DNA of 64,000 bases from Jaltomata sinuosa (Eukaryota > Streptophyta > Magnoliopsida > Solanales > Solanaceae), in the NCBI GenBank assembly GCA_003996215.1, contig QJPP01007587.1, positions 186,001 through 250,000 on the forward strand, read 5' to 3'. Made by a program: the position numbers and the translations under genes. The notes beneath the pieces are model-generated. The model was not told the origin of the DNA. It saw nothing but the letters and a program-made list of their open reading frames with translations, and did no database searches. Within the stretch, counting starts at the first letter, position 1; each line of letters opens with the position of its first letter. Of this stretch, positions 9,949-19,741 are shown one piece after another.

Positions 9949-9957
9949 CTATTTATA
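9949..9957 (-). promoter_or_regulatory. EPRV-B TATA box, left arm
   Basis: TATAAATAG on the minus strand. Transcription from it would run outward through the leader and ORF1, then across the junction at 9000 toward NLR copy 1 (start codon 8844), in the same sense as that gene. Confidence 0.7.
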
Positions 9958-10198
9958 AGAGGATGTTAGATGTCCTAATCCTCTTTTCTTACTCCCACTA
10001 TTACTACTTTACACTTGTTGCTATACTATTCTGTCCACTATCACTACTTTACACCTGTTGTTATACTATTCTTACAGCTTTTCACAAAAATCAAAAACTT
10101 TACATCTTTTTCTTTACAGCTCTACTAATGGACAAACTACTTTACATAATTTTTCCACTATCTTTTGCTTTTTATCTCTTGGGAATCTTCTTTCCTTT

Positions 10199-11365
10199 TC
10201 ACTCCAGCTGTACGTCTGGAATTACATTGTCTTCACCTTGGCATCTAGAACACTGATGATCTGGATACTTGTGGCTGATTAATTTGCAATATCTCGTCAT
10301 TAAGTCTGTTGATATAAAATCTCTTCTAATAGCTCTCGTCATAGGTTGCTGTTCCGGTTTTAATAGGCTGAGTGCCCATTGTCTTATTTCTTCCATATCT
10401 GCTATTCGTTCTTCTCTGCAAGTTGAGTAGATCATTGTTTGCTCCCTTGCATAATAACTCCAAATGGGATTTTTATTTAAATAATTTGATGATAATTCAT
10501 TTAAAATCGTAGCTATTCCAATAATTCTTTTTCCGGCATAAAATTCTGGTATCTCAGCTCTGGTTATTTCTTCCTGTTCCTCTATCTTGTCTGGGATGAT
10601 CATATCCCTAGTTAATCCTATCTTTATGACTTGGATCACTGGCTTAATTTCATCATATAGTATCTCCGCTTGTGCTGAATAAACTCTGATATAAAATAAT
10701 GTGCCTTTAGTTATTCTCTTATATTGCATAAATGCTTTATGTAACTCTGGCAATGTAGCTATCTCGTCTCCTGTTTTTGTATATACCGTATTTAGTAATC
10801 CATAATGGTAGCAAGTCGCTACTAGATTTGCACTTGTCCTTGGTAGTGCAATTAGCTTGTTATATCCTTGTAGGCTCTGAGTAATATAATCTTCTTCTGG
10901 ATTGGTAGTGGTTTTAGATCTGGGGTTTTTATTTAAAAAGGCTTGTATTTTGTAGATATTTTCTATGTATGCTCTGGTAATATGGTTGTATGTCTTTTTA
11001 TCTTGGTTTAGGCTGTCTCTGTATGTATTTACTTGTGGTGGTATAAATGGGGTTTTTTGGGATTTTGATATATATGGTGTTTCGAATAGTTTATTCAAAT
11101 TTGTGTTAACATATCTTTTTTCTTCTTTTGTAGCTGATCTGCTTGTAGATGTGCTGCCTGCAGCTGCATGAAGTAAATTATTGTTATGGGTTTTTAGGTG
11201 TTTCCCAACGTCACCTTGTAGCTCTGGATTTTTTGTGTCTTCCGATCGACATAGCTCCGCATTCCTATTGTCATGCTGCTGACTAGCTTTGATTTGTTGT
11301 ATCTCTTTATTTATACTATCGACCTCTTTACAAAGAGTCGTCATAACTTTGAGTAAATCTTCCAT
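10199..11365 (-). CDS. EPRV-B last ORF (P4/transactivator position), left arm
   Basis: Open through its whole length like the right-arm copy (21659-22825), with a few substitutions (for example Arg for Lys in the coiled-coil linker). The ATG at 11363-11365 is the first in the frame; the open frame extends 17 codons further upstream without an ATG. Confidence 0.7.
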   Translation of the reverse strand: MEDLLKVMTTLCKEVDSINKEIQQIKASQQHDNRNAELCRSEDTKNPELQGDVGKHLKTHNNNLLHAAAGSTSTSRSATKEEKRYVNTNLNKLFETPYISKSQKTPFIPPQVNTYRDSLNQDKKTYNHITRAYIENIYKIQAFLNKNPRSKTTTNPEEDYITQSLQGYNKLIALPRTSANLVATCYHYGLLNTVYTKTGDEIATLPELHKAFMQYKRITKGTLFYIRVYSAQAEILYDEIKPVIQVIKIGLTRDMIIPDKIEEQEEITRAEIPEFYAGKRIIGIATILNELSSNYLNKNPIWSYYAREQTMIYSTCREERIADMEEIRQWALSLLKPEQQPMTRAIRRDFISTDLMTRYCKLISHKYPDHQCSRCQGEDNVIPDVQLE

Positions 11366-11470
11366 AGTGGTAGTTTCTTCAGTCTGAGTAGCTTTGTCTT
11401 GATATGTAATCTGCAATTACATTTTTGTCAGTACAAATTACTTCAATTGTAAATGTGAAGTTCAATATAT

Positions 11471-12373
11471 TTAATACGAGTCTTCGTATCTCTTGGTTGT
11501 AACTGAATCCTGTACTTTCTTTGTCAACCACCATTTTACCTGAGTATTATCTGTTCTAATAATAAATTTGTTATATACAATATATGGTTCAAAAGCTAAT
11601 AAACATTTATATATTGAATATAGTTCTTTCCTATTTATTTCCCATTTTATTTCGGGATTTGTAAATGTACCTGAATAATATCTACAATGATGCTCTATTT
11701 TTTCTTTATCATACCTGTATTTTAGTACTCCTCCATAGCTAATTTCGCTTGCATCAGATTCTACTATATAGACAAATTTTCTATTTTCTTCTGGAAAACA
11801 TAGTTTTGGTAAATTTCTACATAGTATTTTTATCTTTCTTATCTGTTCCTGGTCCTTATTATCAAAGTAATATTCTATATCCTTTTTCAATTTCTTGTGT
11901 AATGGTTTTAAATTTTCTGCCAATTTTGGTATATATTCTCTTACTTGATTTACTAATCCTAAAAACGATTGTAATTTCTTCTTTGTATCTATCTGTTCAT
12001 CAGAATTTATTATTTTCTGTACTATATGTGGCTGCATTTTTATGCCATTTTTATCTATTTGTATTCCTAAGAATTCTATTTGGGCTTTCATTATTTCAGC
12101 TTTTTTCTTACTTAGGCTAATTCCTGAATATGTAACAATATGGATGAATTTTTCTAGTAGTTTTATATGTTCATCTTGCGTTCTTGAATACAAAAGTATA
12201 TCATCTATATATACTATACAATTTTTTAATTGGTTAAAGTAATTATCCATAAAATGCTGGTATCTACCTGGTGCATTTTTATATCCAAAAGGTAATACAT
12301 TCCATTCATAAAATCCTTGAGGTACCGTGAATGCTGTTAGTTTTTTAGATTCTTCTTCTAGCTTGAGATGGTA
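11471..12373 (-). pseudogene. EPRV-B RT-RNase H part of pol, left arm (extra frameshift)
   Basis: Carries the RT palm with YIDD and the RNase H domain. Besides the frameshift near 12373 shared with the other arm, this arm has a private one-base deletion near 11492 (GG in the other arm, G here, on the coding strand). It replaces the last 30 or so residues, including the conserved RNase H end, with a short wrong tail. Confidence 0.85.
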
Positions 12374-13282
12374 AAAGCCTGATTACAATCAAACTTACTA
12401 AAATAATTATATCCTTGAATTTGTCTTATTTTTAATATCTTATTGGGTATTGGGTAATTATATGTTTTAGTTTTAGCATTTAAGTTTCTATAATCAATAA
12501 CCATTCTGCTTTTCCCTCTTTTTTGTTCACTATGTTTATTTACTATAAATGCTGGGCTTGTATGTTTACTATTGCTTTCTTGTATGTATTTGTTTTCTAA
12601 CAATTCTTTTATGTGCATTTTGAATTCTTCTAAATCATCAAAATTATATTTTAGAGGTTTTTGGGTAATTACGCTATTTTCATCTATTAATTCTATTTTC
12701 ACTTTAGTTTTATGTTTTTCCCATCCTTTTAAGGGATTTTCACTATATAATGGTTCTAATTGTTCTCGAATGATTTTTAGTTTGTCTATAGCAAATATAA
12801 TTAGTTCTATTCTATGTTCATTTGTTTTTATATTTTCTAATTTCTGGGTAATTTTTTCACTTCCTTTTATCCATGGGGCAGGTTTTCTGTTTTTATTATA
12901 TAATCTTTTGGCTCCTACTTTGTGTTTACATGGTGTAGTGAACCACCAGTGTGTCTTTGTGATTATATGTGGATATAGTTTTTCTAGAAACGGCATTCCT
13001 AGAAGTATATCCTTGTTTGTGAACTCATAACTATATATCTCTTCTATAGTTAATATCTTATCCCATATTTGTAATTTCACATTCCTTGCTTTATGATTTA
13101 TCATACTTCCTTCATTATTAAATCCTGTTACTACTATTGGTGTAGTTAATTTTTCCCATTTTTCTTCTGGTAGGCAATTATGTTTACACATATTAGCTTC
13201 TGGCTCCTGTATCTATCATTGGGGTATAATATCTATTGTAGTAATTTTCTACTATTATTTTGGCAAGTATGTAGATTTTCAT
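12358..13282 (-). pseudogene. EPRV-B protease-RT N-terminal part, left arm (extra frameshift)
   Basis: Equivalent of 19742-20665. A one-base insertion near 13202 shifts the frame inside the aspartic protease active site (the MIDTGAEANM region of the other arm), so only the part after 13191 stays open. It ends at the RT frameshift shared with the right arm. Confidence 0.85.
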
Positions 13283-13289
13283 TTTTATC

Positions 13290-14492
13290 TTACATTGTTC
13301 GTTTTATTATGACTTTCTTATTTTTATATGTAACAGTTAACTGAGTGTTTTCTAAATTATATGGTTTCATACCTTCTAACCATTTTATTCCTAATATTAT
13401 ATTTTTATCTCCGTGATATATTCTAAAATTTATTACCATCGGTATTCCGCCAATGATCAATTCTTTTTCTACTGTTTCTCTTAGTGCTGTAAATGCTTTT
13501 GGTATATCTGAGTGTTCTATAGAATTTATTTCCTCTTCTGTCACTAATTCTCTTGTTATATAATTTTCTTCTTGTCCTGTGTTTATTGTTATAATAAATT
13601 TTCTTTGTTCTAATATTCCAGTTATATAATAGTAATTTGGCTCTATTTCTTTTATTGTTACTGAATTTCTTGATGACTGGGGTGTGTCACTAAAACTTTT
13701 CCTTTTGGATGTGCTTATTCTATCACTTACTATTTCTAGGTTTTCTTCTATGTCTATTTCCTTGTAGCTATAATCATTGTTATCTATTACTGAGATAATT
13801 TGTTCAAATGGATTTTCTATTTTTATTCTATTAATTTTATTCTTTGCTGTTATTTTATGTTTTGTTGTTAAGACATATAAATTTTTACATCTTGCTGTGA
13901 ATACTTTACTACCTGGGGCTAATTCAATACCTGTCATTTTCCAATATAGTACTAATGATTTATCTATATTACTGTCATTTATTGCTACTGAATAGTTAGC
14001 GCTTATTATGAATTTAAACTTTTGGTATATTAAATTTCCTTTTACTGCACTTATTATGCTTTTTTCTATAGGTTCAATTATTCTGTCATCTGCTAAATAT
14101 ATTTCTATAGGTGTGTCTATACCTTCTCTAAAACATGCTTTTATTAATATTTCTGTTCCTCCTAGATGTACATATCTTATTGGTTCTCTAGCCTGAATTG
14201 CTTGTATTTCTTTGTTTATTATTCTCTTATTTATTATAGGAATTCTTGCTTTTCCTTTAGTGTATTTACAGTCTATTATATGCTCTTTCTGACTTACCAC
14301 ATAATACTCTTCTTTTTGTCGTTTAAATATATTTTTTAGCATTGGTATTTTAAATATTTTTTCTACACTTAGATCTAATTCTTTCCCTTTTATTTGTTCA
14401 AATATATTTACATCAAATATAACTTTCTTTTCTGAGGATTCTTCATTTATATGTTCTTCTTTATTTATTATTTGTACTCCTGTTTCAGACAT
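13290..14492 (-). CDS. EPRV-B movement protein with degenerate protease-like tail, left arm
   Basis: Intact 400-codon frame, nearly identical to 18532-19734 (for example Gly for Glu in the HLG-ETE segment and Arg for Lys near the C-terminus). It overlaps the start of the next viral ORF upstream by 8 nt, as in the other arm. Domain detail is in the right-arm entry. Confidence 0.8.
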   Translation of the reverse strand: MSETGVQIINKEEHINEESSEKKVIFDVNIFEQIKGKELDLSVEKIFKIPMLKNIFKRQKEEYYVVSQKEHIIDCKYTKGKARIPIINKRIINKEIQAIQAREPIRYVHLGGTEILIKACFREGIDTPIEIYLADDRIIEPIEKSIISAVKGNLIYQKFKFIISANYSVAINDSNIDKSLVLYWKMTGIELAPGSKVFTARCKNLYVLTTKHKITAKNKINRIKIENPFEQIISVIDNNDYSYKEIDIEENLEIVSDRISTSKRKSFSDTPQSSRNSVTIKEIEPNYYYITGILEQRKFIITINTGQEENYITRELVTEEEINSIEHSDIPKAFTALRETVEKELIIGGIPMVINFRIYHGDKNIILGIKWLEGMKPYNLENTQLTVTYKNKKVIIKRTM

Positions 14493-15186
14493 TATCGTCT
14501 GATTCTTCTTTTTCTAATTCTTCATTTAGTTCATTTTCAGATAATTCATATATACTATCATCATCGCTTAGGTCATAGTCTAAATATTCTAGTTGCATGT
14601 ATTCTTCATTATTTATTATTATTTCTGCTATTTGCTTTCTTTTAGGATTTTTAGGTAATTTACAATCTCTAGCTAAATGTCCTAATTTTCCACAATTATA
14701 ACATGTACATTCTGTTATTTTCTTTCTTGGTTTAAATGGTCTTTTATTGTTATAATTTTTTACATAGTGTCTTCGTCTAGGCCTTTTATTTCTATATAGA
14801 GATTTGTATCTTTTAAATTTTCCTCTTTTTCTATTCTTTTTATAGTAGCTATCTATACATCCAAATTGGGGTGCTATCTTATCTTTACAACATGATAGGT
14901 TTTTTATTATGGACTTTTCCATCCTCCTTTTTTCTTTATATTTCTCACATATATCTGAATACCATTTTTGTAAAAATCTTACCATTGCTCCTAGTGTATC
15001 TTGTAATCCTGCTGTATCCCAATCTTTTATTATTCTAGAACTAAATGGTTCTGGTAATTTTGTAAAATATAATTTTGTTACTTCTTTTGCTTCTTCTGGC
15101 GTATATTTTCCTTTGTAATAATATTCTCTAAATACACACGTATATTCGTCTATATAACACATATTACATATTGTTAATTTTAGCAT
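14485..15186 (-). CDS. EPRV-B capsid C-terminal part with zinc knuckle, left arm
   Basis: Intact 233-codon frame, with one or two changes from the right-arm copy (His for Tyr in the basic region). It contains CYNCGKLGHLARDC. It is in frame with the preceding ORF across a single TAA, exactly as in the other arm. Confidence 0.8.
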   Translation of the reverse strand: MLKLTICNMCYIDEYTCVFREYYYKGKYTPEEAKEVTKLYFTKLPEPFSSRIIKDWDTAGLQDTLGAMVRFLQKWYSDICEKYKEKRRMEKSIIKNLSCCKDKIAPQFGCIDSYYKKNRKRGKFKRYKSLYRNKRPRRRHYVKNYNNKRPFKPRKKITECTCYNCGKLGHLARDCKLPKNPKRKQIAEIIINNEEYMQLEYLDYDLSDDDSIYELSENELNEELEKEESDDNV

Positions 15187-15216
15187 TAAATTTCTGTTTA
15201 GTTGTTTATCCTTATT

Positions 15217-16251
15217 TTATTCTTCTGTTTCTGTGGTTGTACTACTAAACTCATTTCTTATTGCTACTTCATATTTTTTTAGAATATCAATGGGTGTAGT
15301 TGCTGTTTTGTCATCTATGGTTTTGCTGTTTCTTAGTGTATTTATATAGTCTTCTGATAAATTGAGTAACCATAATTTTACTGTTCCTAAAAGTGTTCGT
15401 TCTATATATCCTGGTGTTTCTGTTATGCTTATTTTATTATCTATTAATTGTTTTGCTATATATCCTATCCATAGTTGGATTGCTTTATTTATGTCTGTTA
15501 CACAGTCTAATTCTAAGAAATTACTATTCTGGTTGGCCGGTTTTGGAGTCCATTTTCTATTTAGTCTTTTATCCCATAAACTGTTTTGTCTATCGGATTG
15601 CTCATAACTTACTGTATAGTATATTGGATTTAACATTTTTGGATTTTTAACTCCTGATGTACTAGCTTCTTGTTCTTTTTCTTTTTCAACATCTCCTGCA
15701 TTTATCTCAATATTCTCATCTATTTTTTCTATATTGGTTATCATTTCTGTATAAGTTTCGCTTATTTCTGAATTCTGTTCTATCTGATTATCATTTATAT
15801 TATCATTTATTTCGTTTATACCTAATTCTTCTTCAATTGGTTCTTCTATTTGCAATTTTTCTTTAAAATTTTCTATCTCTGTTTTTAATTTTGTCTCAAT
15901 TTCTTTTTCTCTTTGTTTTGCCGCATATAATTCTTTTAACTTAGCTAATTCCTTTTCTAATGCTATTATTCTGTCATTTTTTACTTCTTCCATCTGTTGT
16001 ATTTCTTGTTTTGCTTGTTGTTTAATAATAGTTATCTCATTTTTTCGGTCTATTTCTTCATTTTCTCTAGCAAGTCTTACCATTGCCGTCAAACTATCTT
16101 CTAGTCTTAAGGATTCTTTTTCTAACATTAGACTTAAATTATCTCCTATTTTCTTATATCTTCTTCCTAGGTTGGAAAATATGATCTTTATTTTTAATCC
16201 GTCTTGATTTTCATATGTTTTTTCGTCTATGGCAAATTCTTCTTTATTCAT
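15217..16251 (-). CDS. EPRV-B coiled-coil/capsid N-terminal part, left arm
   Basis: Intact 344-codon frame with a few substitutions relative to 16773-17807. Function as for the right-arm entry. Confidence 0.75.
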   Translation of the reverse strand: MNKEEFAIDEKTYENQDGLKIKIIFSNLGRRYKKIGDNLSLMLEKESLRLEDSLTAMVRLARENEEIDRKNEITIIKQQAKQEIQQMEEVKNDRIIALEKELAKLKELYAAKQREKEIETKLKTEIENFKEKLQIEEPIEEELGINEINDNINDNQIEQNSEISETYTEMITNIEKIDENIEINAGDVEKEKEQEASTSGVKNPKMLNPIYYTVSYEQSDRQNSLWDKRLNRKWTPKPANQNSNFLELDCVTDINKAIQLWIGYIAKQLIDNKISITETPGYIERTLLGTVKLWLLNLSEDYINTLRNSKTIDDKTATTPIDILKKYEVAIRNEFSSTTTETEE

Positions 16252-16252
16252 T

Positions 16253-16447
16253 TTATAAGTTGTGTTGTAATTTATATTCTAATCTTTGTAATTCTATGTA
16301 TAAATAGAATATTTCCTTTCTTTGTGCCAATATTGATCTATGGCATACTCCTGCAAATATGTTTTCACTAAGTCTTTGTTCTCTATGTGTAATTTCTTGT
16401 CTTGTTTGTTTAATCTTTTCTGTTAGTTCTTCCTTATATTTATCCAT
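16253..16447 (-). CDS. EPRV-B small coiled-coil ORF (64 aa), left arm
   Basis: Identical product to 16577-16771. A single base separates its stop from the next ATG, suggesting linked translation. Confidence 0.65.
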   Translation of the reverse strand: MDKYKEELTEKIKQTRQEITHREQRLSENIFAGVCHRSILAQRKEIFYLYIELQRLEYKLQHNL

Positions 16448-16511
16448 TTAATTGTTTCTTTAAGTATCTTATATATTTGTATTCCAATTTGGATATGGTA
16501 TCTATTAACAT
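16440..16511 (-). CDS. 3' end of a truncated EPRV-B ORF at the palindrome centre
   Basis: A 23-codon frame runs from an ATG in the spacer (16509-16511) to a TAA at 16440-16442 and overlaps the start of the 64-aa ORF. The right arm has the equivalent frame ending at 16582-16584. It looks like the C-terminal end of a viral ORF2 whose N-terminal part may be the frame starting at 23923, which is broken at the outer end. Joining across the circular genome is inference. Confidence 0.4.
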   Translation of the reverse strand: MLIDTISKLEYKYIRYLKKQLNG

Positions 16512-16523
16512 AAGTTAATAAGT
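16501..16523. repeat. Palindrome centre / spacer of the inverted duplication
   Basis: The 23 bp between arms themselves fold: TATTAAC (16503-16509), loop ATAA, GTTAATA (16514-16520). The remaining flanking bases TC and AGT are not fully complementary. The centre therefore extends the 7.5-kb arms almost to the axis near 16512. Confidence 0.85.
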
Positions 16524-16576
16524 TACCATATCCAAATTGGAATACAAATATATAAGATACTTAAAGAAACAATTAA

Positions 16577-16771
16577 ATGGATAAATACAAGGAAGAACTA
16601 ACAGAAAAGATTAAACAAACAAGACAAGAAATTACACATAGAGAACAAAGACTTAGTGAAAACATATTTGCAGGAGTATGCCATAGATCAATATTGGCAC
16701 AAAGAAAGGAAATATTCTATTTATACATAGAATTACAAAGATTAGAATATAAATTACAACACAACTTATAA
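16577..16771 (+). CDS. EPRV-B small coiled-coil ORF (64 aa)
   Basis: Starts with ATG at 16577 and ends one base before the ATG of the 344-aa ORF. The sequence is highly charged (KYKEELTEKIKQTRQEITH...) with heptad-like Leu/Ile spacing and a C-terminal LQRLEYKLQ helix. Several Caulimoviridae encode a small virion-associated or DNA-binding coiled-coil protein just before the capsid ORF; equivalence here is by position only. It is identical in both arms. Confidence 0.65.
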   Translation: MDKYKEELTEKIKQTRQEITHREQRLSENIFAGVCHRSILAQRKEIFYLYIELQRLEYKLQHNL

Positions 16772-16772
16772 A

Positions 16773-17807
16773 ATGAATAAAGAAGAATTTGCCATAGACG
16801 AAAAAACATATGAAAATCAAGACGGATTAAAAATAAAGATCATATTTTCCAACCTAGGAAGAAGATATAAGAAAATAGGAGATAATTTAAGTCTAATGTT
16901 AGAAAAAGAATCCTTAAGACTAGAAGATAGTTTGACGGCAATGGTAAGACTTGCTAGAGAAAATGAAGAAATAGACCGAAAAAATGAGATAATTATTATT
17001 AAACAACAAGTAAAACAAGAAATACAACAGATGGAAGAAGTAAAAAATGACAGAATAATAGCATTAGAAAAGGAATTAGCTAAGTTAAAAGAATTATATG
17101 CGGCAAAACAAAGAGAAAAAGAAATTGAGACAAAATTAAAAACAGAGATAGAAAATTTTAAAGAAAAATTGCAAATAGAAGAACCAATTGAAGAAGAATT
17201 AGGTATAAACGAAATAAATGATAATATAAATGATAATCAGATAGAACAGAATTCAGAAATAAGCGAAACTTATACAGAAATGATAACCAATATAGAAAAA
17301 ATAGATGAGAATATTGAGATAAATGCAGGAGATGTTGAAAAAGAAAAAGAACAAGAAGCTAGTACATCAGGAGTTAAAAATCCAAAAATGTTAAATCCAA
17401 TATACTATACAGTAAGTTATGAGCAATCCGATAGACAAAACAGTTTATGGGATAAAAGACTAAATAGAAAATGGACTCCAAAACCGACCAACCAGAATAG
17501 TAATTTCTTAGAATTAGACTGTGTAACAGACATAAATAAAGCAATCCAACTATGGATAGGATATATAGCAAAACAATTAATAGATAATAAAATAAGCATA
17601 ACAGAAACACCAGGATATATAGAACGAACACTTTTAGGAACAGTAAAATTATGGTTACTCAATTTATCAGAAGACTATATAAATACACTAAGAAACAGCA
17701 AAACCATAGATGACAAAACAGCAACTACACCCATTGATATTCTAAAAAAATATGAAGTAGCAATAAGAAATGAGTTTAGTAGTACAACCACAGAAACAGA
17801 AGAATAA
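16773..17807 (+). CDS. EPRV-B coiled-coil and N-terminal capsid ORF (344 aa)
   Basis: An N-terminal half rich in Glu/Lys heptads (about residues 70-140) precedes an acidic segment and then a globular part with LWDKRLNRKWTPKP, LDCVTDINKAIQLW and TLLGTVKLWLLNLSE, which resembles the N-terminal part of a pararetroviral capsid core. The frame ends in TAA at 17805-17807. The following 233-aa ORF is in the same frame 30 nt later, so a single stop separates what looks like one capsid protein. Both arms share that stop. It may be a nonsense mutation older than the duplication, or a natural boundary between two ORFs. No readthrough signal (such as CAATTA after the stop) is seen. Confidence 0.75.
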   Translation: MNKEEFAIDEKTYENQDGLKIKIIFSNLGRRYKKIGDNLSLMLEKESLRLEDSLTAMVRLARENEEIDRKNEIIIIKQQVKQEIQQMEEVKNDRIIALEKELAKLKELYAAKQREKEIETKLKTEIENFKEKLQIEEPIEEELGINEINDNINDNQIEQNSEISETYTEMITNIEKIDENIEINAGDVEKEKEQEASTSGVKNPKMLNPIYYTVSYEQSDRQNSLWDKRLNRKWTPKPTNQNSNFLELDCVTDINKAIQLWIGYIAKQLIDNKISITETPGYIERTLLGTVKLWLLNLSEDYINTLRNSKTIDDKTATTPIDILKKYEVAIRNEFSSTTTETEE

Positions 17808-17837
17808 AATAAGGATAAACAACTAAACAGAAATTTA

Positions 17838-18539
17838 ATGCTAAAATTAACAATATGTAATATGTGTTATATAGACGAATATACGTGTGTATTTAGAGAA
17901 TATTATTACAAAGGAAAATATACGCCAGAAGAAGCAAAAGAAGTAACAAAATTATATTTTACAAAATTACCAGAACCATTTAGTTCTAGAATAATAAAAG
18001 ATTGGGATACAGCAGGATTACAAGATACACTAGGAGCAATGGTAAGATTTTTACAAAAATGGTATTCAGATATATGTGAGAAATATAAAGAAAAAAGGAG
18101 GATGGAAAAGTCCATAATAAAAAACCTATCATGTTGTAAAGATAAGATAGCACCCCAATTTGGATGTATAGATAGCTACTATAAAAAGAATAGAAAAAGA
18201 GGAAAATTTAAAAGATACAAATCTCTATATAGAAATAAAAGGCCTAGACGAAGATACTATGTAAAAAATTATAACAATAAAAGACCATTTAAACCAAGAA
18301 AGAAAATAACAGAATGTACATGTTATAATTGTGGAAAATTAGGACATTTAGCTAGAGATTGTAAATTACCTAAAAATCCTAAAAGAAAGCAAATAGCAGA
18401 AATAATAATAAATAATGAAGAATACATGCAACTAGAATATTTAGATTATGACCTAAGCGATGATGATAGTATATATGAATTATCTGAAAATGAACTAAAT
18501 GAAGAATTAGAAAAAGAAGAATCAGACGATAATGTCTGA
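17838..18539 (+). CDS. EPRV-B capsid C-terminal part with zinc knuckle (233 aa)
   Basis: The N-terminal half (MCYIDEYTCVFREYYYKGKY, then KLPEPFSSRIIKDW) looks like the C-terminal half of a Caulimoviridae capsid core. A very basic segment follows (about residues 112-155), then a CCHC zinc knuckle, CYNCGKLGHLARDC (about residues 160-173), and a strongly acidic tail. Zinc knuckle plus basic tract bind pregenomic RNA during assembly in the family. The stop overlaps the ATG of the movement-protein ORF by 8 nt (18532-18539), which suggests coupled translation. Confidence 0.82.
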   Translation: MLKLTICNMCYIDEYTCVFREYYYKGKYTPEEAKEVTKLYFTKLPEPFSSRIIKDWDTAGLQDTLGAMVRFLQKWYSDICEKYKEKRRMEKSIIKNLSCCKDKIAPQFGCIDSYYKKNRKRGKFKRYKSLYRNKRPRRRYYVKNYNNKRPFKPRKKITECTCYNCGKLGHLARDCKLPKNPKRKQIAEIIINNEEYMQLEYLDYDLSDDDSIYELSENELNEELEKEESDDNV

Positions 18540-19734
18540 AACAGGAGTACAAATAATAAATAAAGAAGAACATATAAATGAAGAATCCTCAGAAAAGAAA
18601 GTTATATTTGATGTAAATATATTTGAACAAATAAAAGGGAAAGAATTAGATCTAAGTGTAGAAAAAATATTTAAAATACCAATGCTAAAAAATATATTTA
18701 AACGACAAAAAGAAGAGTATTATGTAGTAAGTCAGAAAGAGCATATAATAGACTGTAAATACACTAAAGGAAAAGCAAGAATTCCTATAATAAATAAGAG
18801 AATAATAAACAAAGAAATACAAGCAATTCAGGCTAGAGAACCAATAAGATATGTACATCTAGGAGAAACAGAAATATTAATAAAAGCATGTTTTAGAGAA
18901 GGTATAGACACACCTATAGAAATATATTTAGCAGATGACAGAATAATTGAACCTATAGAAAAAAGCATAATAAGTGCAGTAAAAGGAAATTTAATATACC
19001 AAAAGTTTAAATTCATAATAAGCGCTAACTATTCAGTAGCAATAAATGACAGTAATATAGATAAATCATTAGTACTATATTGGAAAATGACAGGTATTGA
19101 ATTAGCCCCAGGTAGTAAAGTATTCACAGCAAGATGTAAAAATTTATATGTCTTAACAACAAAACATAAAATAACAGCAAAGAATAAAATTAATAGAATA
19201 AAAATAGAAAATCCATTTGAACAAATTATCTCAGTAATAGATAACAATGATTATAGCTACAAGGAAATAGACATAGAAGAAAACCTAGAAATAGTAAGTG
19301 ATAGAATAAGCACATCCAAAAGGAAAAGTTTTAGTGACACACCCCAGTCATCAAGAAATTCAGTAACAATAAAAGAAATAGAGCCAAATTACTATTATAT
19401 AACTGGAATATTAGAACAAAGAAAATTTATTATAACAATAAACACAGGACAAGAAGAAAATTATATAACAAGAGAATTAGTGACAGAAGAGGAAATAAAT
19501 TCTATAGAACACTCAGATATACCAAAAGCATTTACAGCACTAAGAGAAACAGTAGAAAAAGAATTGATCATTGGCGGAATACCGATGGTAATAAATTTTA
19601 AAATATATCACGGAGATAAAAATATAATATTAGGAATAAAATGGTTAGAAGGTATGAAACCATATAATTTAGAAAACACTCAGTTAACTGTTACATATAA
19701 AAATAAGAAAGTCATAATAAAACGAACAATGTAA
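18532..19734 (+). CDS. EPRV-B movement protein with degenerate protease-like tail (400 aa)
   Basis: Residues of roughly 95-220 form a 30K-superfamily movement core: IRYVHLGETEILIKACFREG, LADDRII and VAINDSNIDKSL. The C-terminal third (about 290-400) looks like a retropepsin fold that has lost its catalytic motif: an NTGQ where DTGA is expected (FIITINTGQEENYITREL) and a flap/closing-strand-like segment IILGIKWLEGMKPY. The canonical protease follows immediately in the next ORF, so the region would have two protease-like domains in a row. The fold reading is from sequence pattern only. The ORF is intact in both arms. Confidence 0.8.
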   Translation: MSETGVQIINKEEHINEESSEKKVIFDVNIFEQIKGKELDLSVEKIFKIPMLKNIFKRQKEEYYVVSQKEHIIDCKYTKGKARIPIINKRIINKEIQAIQAREPIRYVHLGETEILIKACFREGIDTPIEIYLADDRIIEPIEKSIISAVKGNLIYQKFKFIISANYSVAINDSNIDKSLVLYWKMTGIELAPGSKVFTARCKNLYVLTTKHKITAKNKINRIKIENPFEQIISVIDNNDYSYKEIDIEENLEIVSDRISTSKRKSFSDTPQSSRNSVTIKEIEPNYYYITGILEQRKFIITINTGQEENYITRELVTEEEINSIEHSDIPKAFTALRETVEKELIIGGIPMVINFKIYHGDKNIILGIKWLEGMKPYNLENTQLTVTYKNKKVIIKRTM

Positions 19735-19741
19735 GATAAAA

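Noticed and set aside
16495..16501. TGGTATC at the palindrome centre as a tRNA-Met primer site
   Set aside because: Only seven bases match, and it lies on the strand antisense to the virus in that arm.
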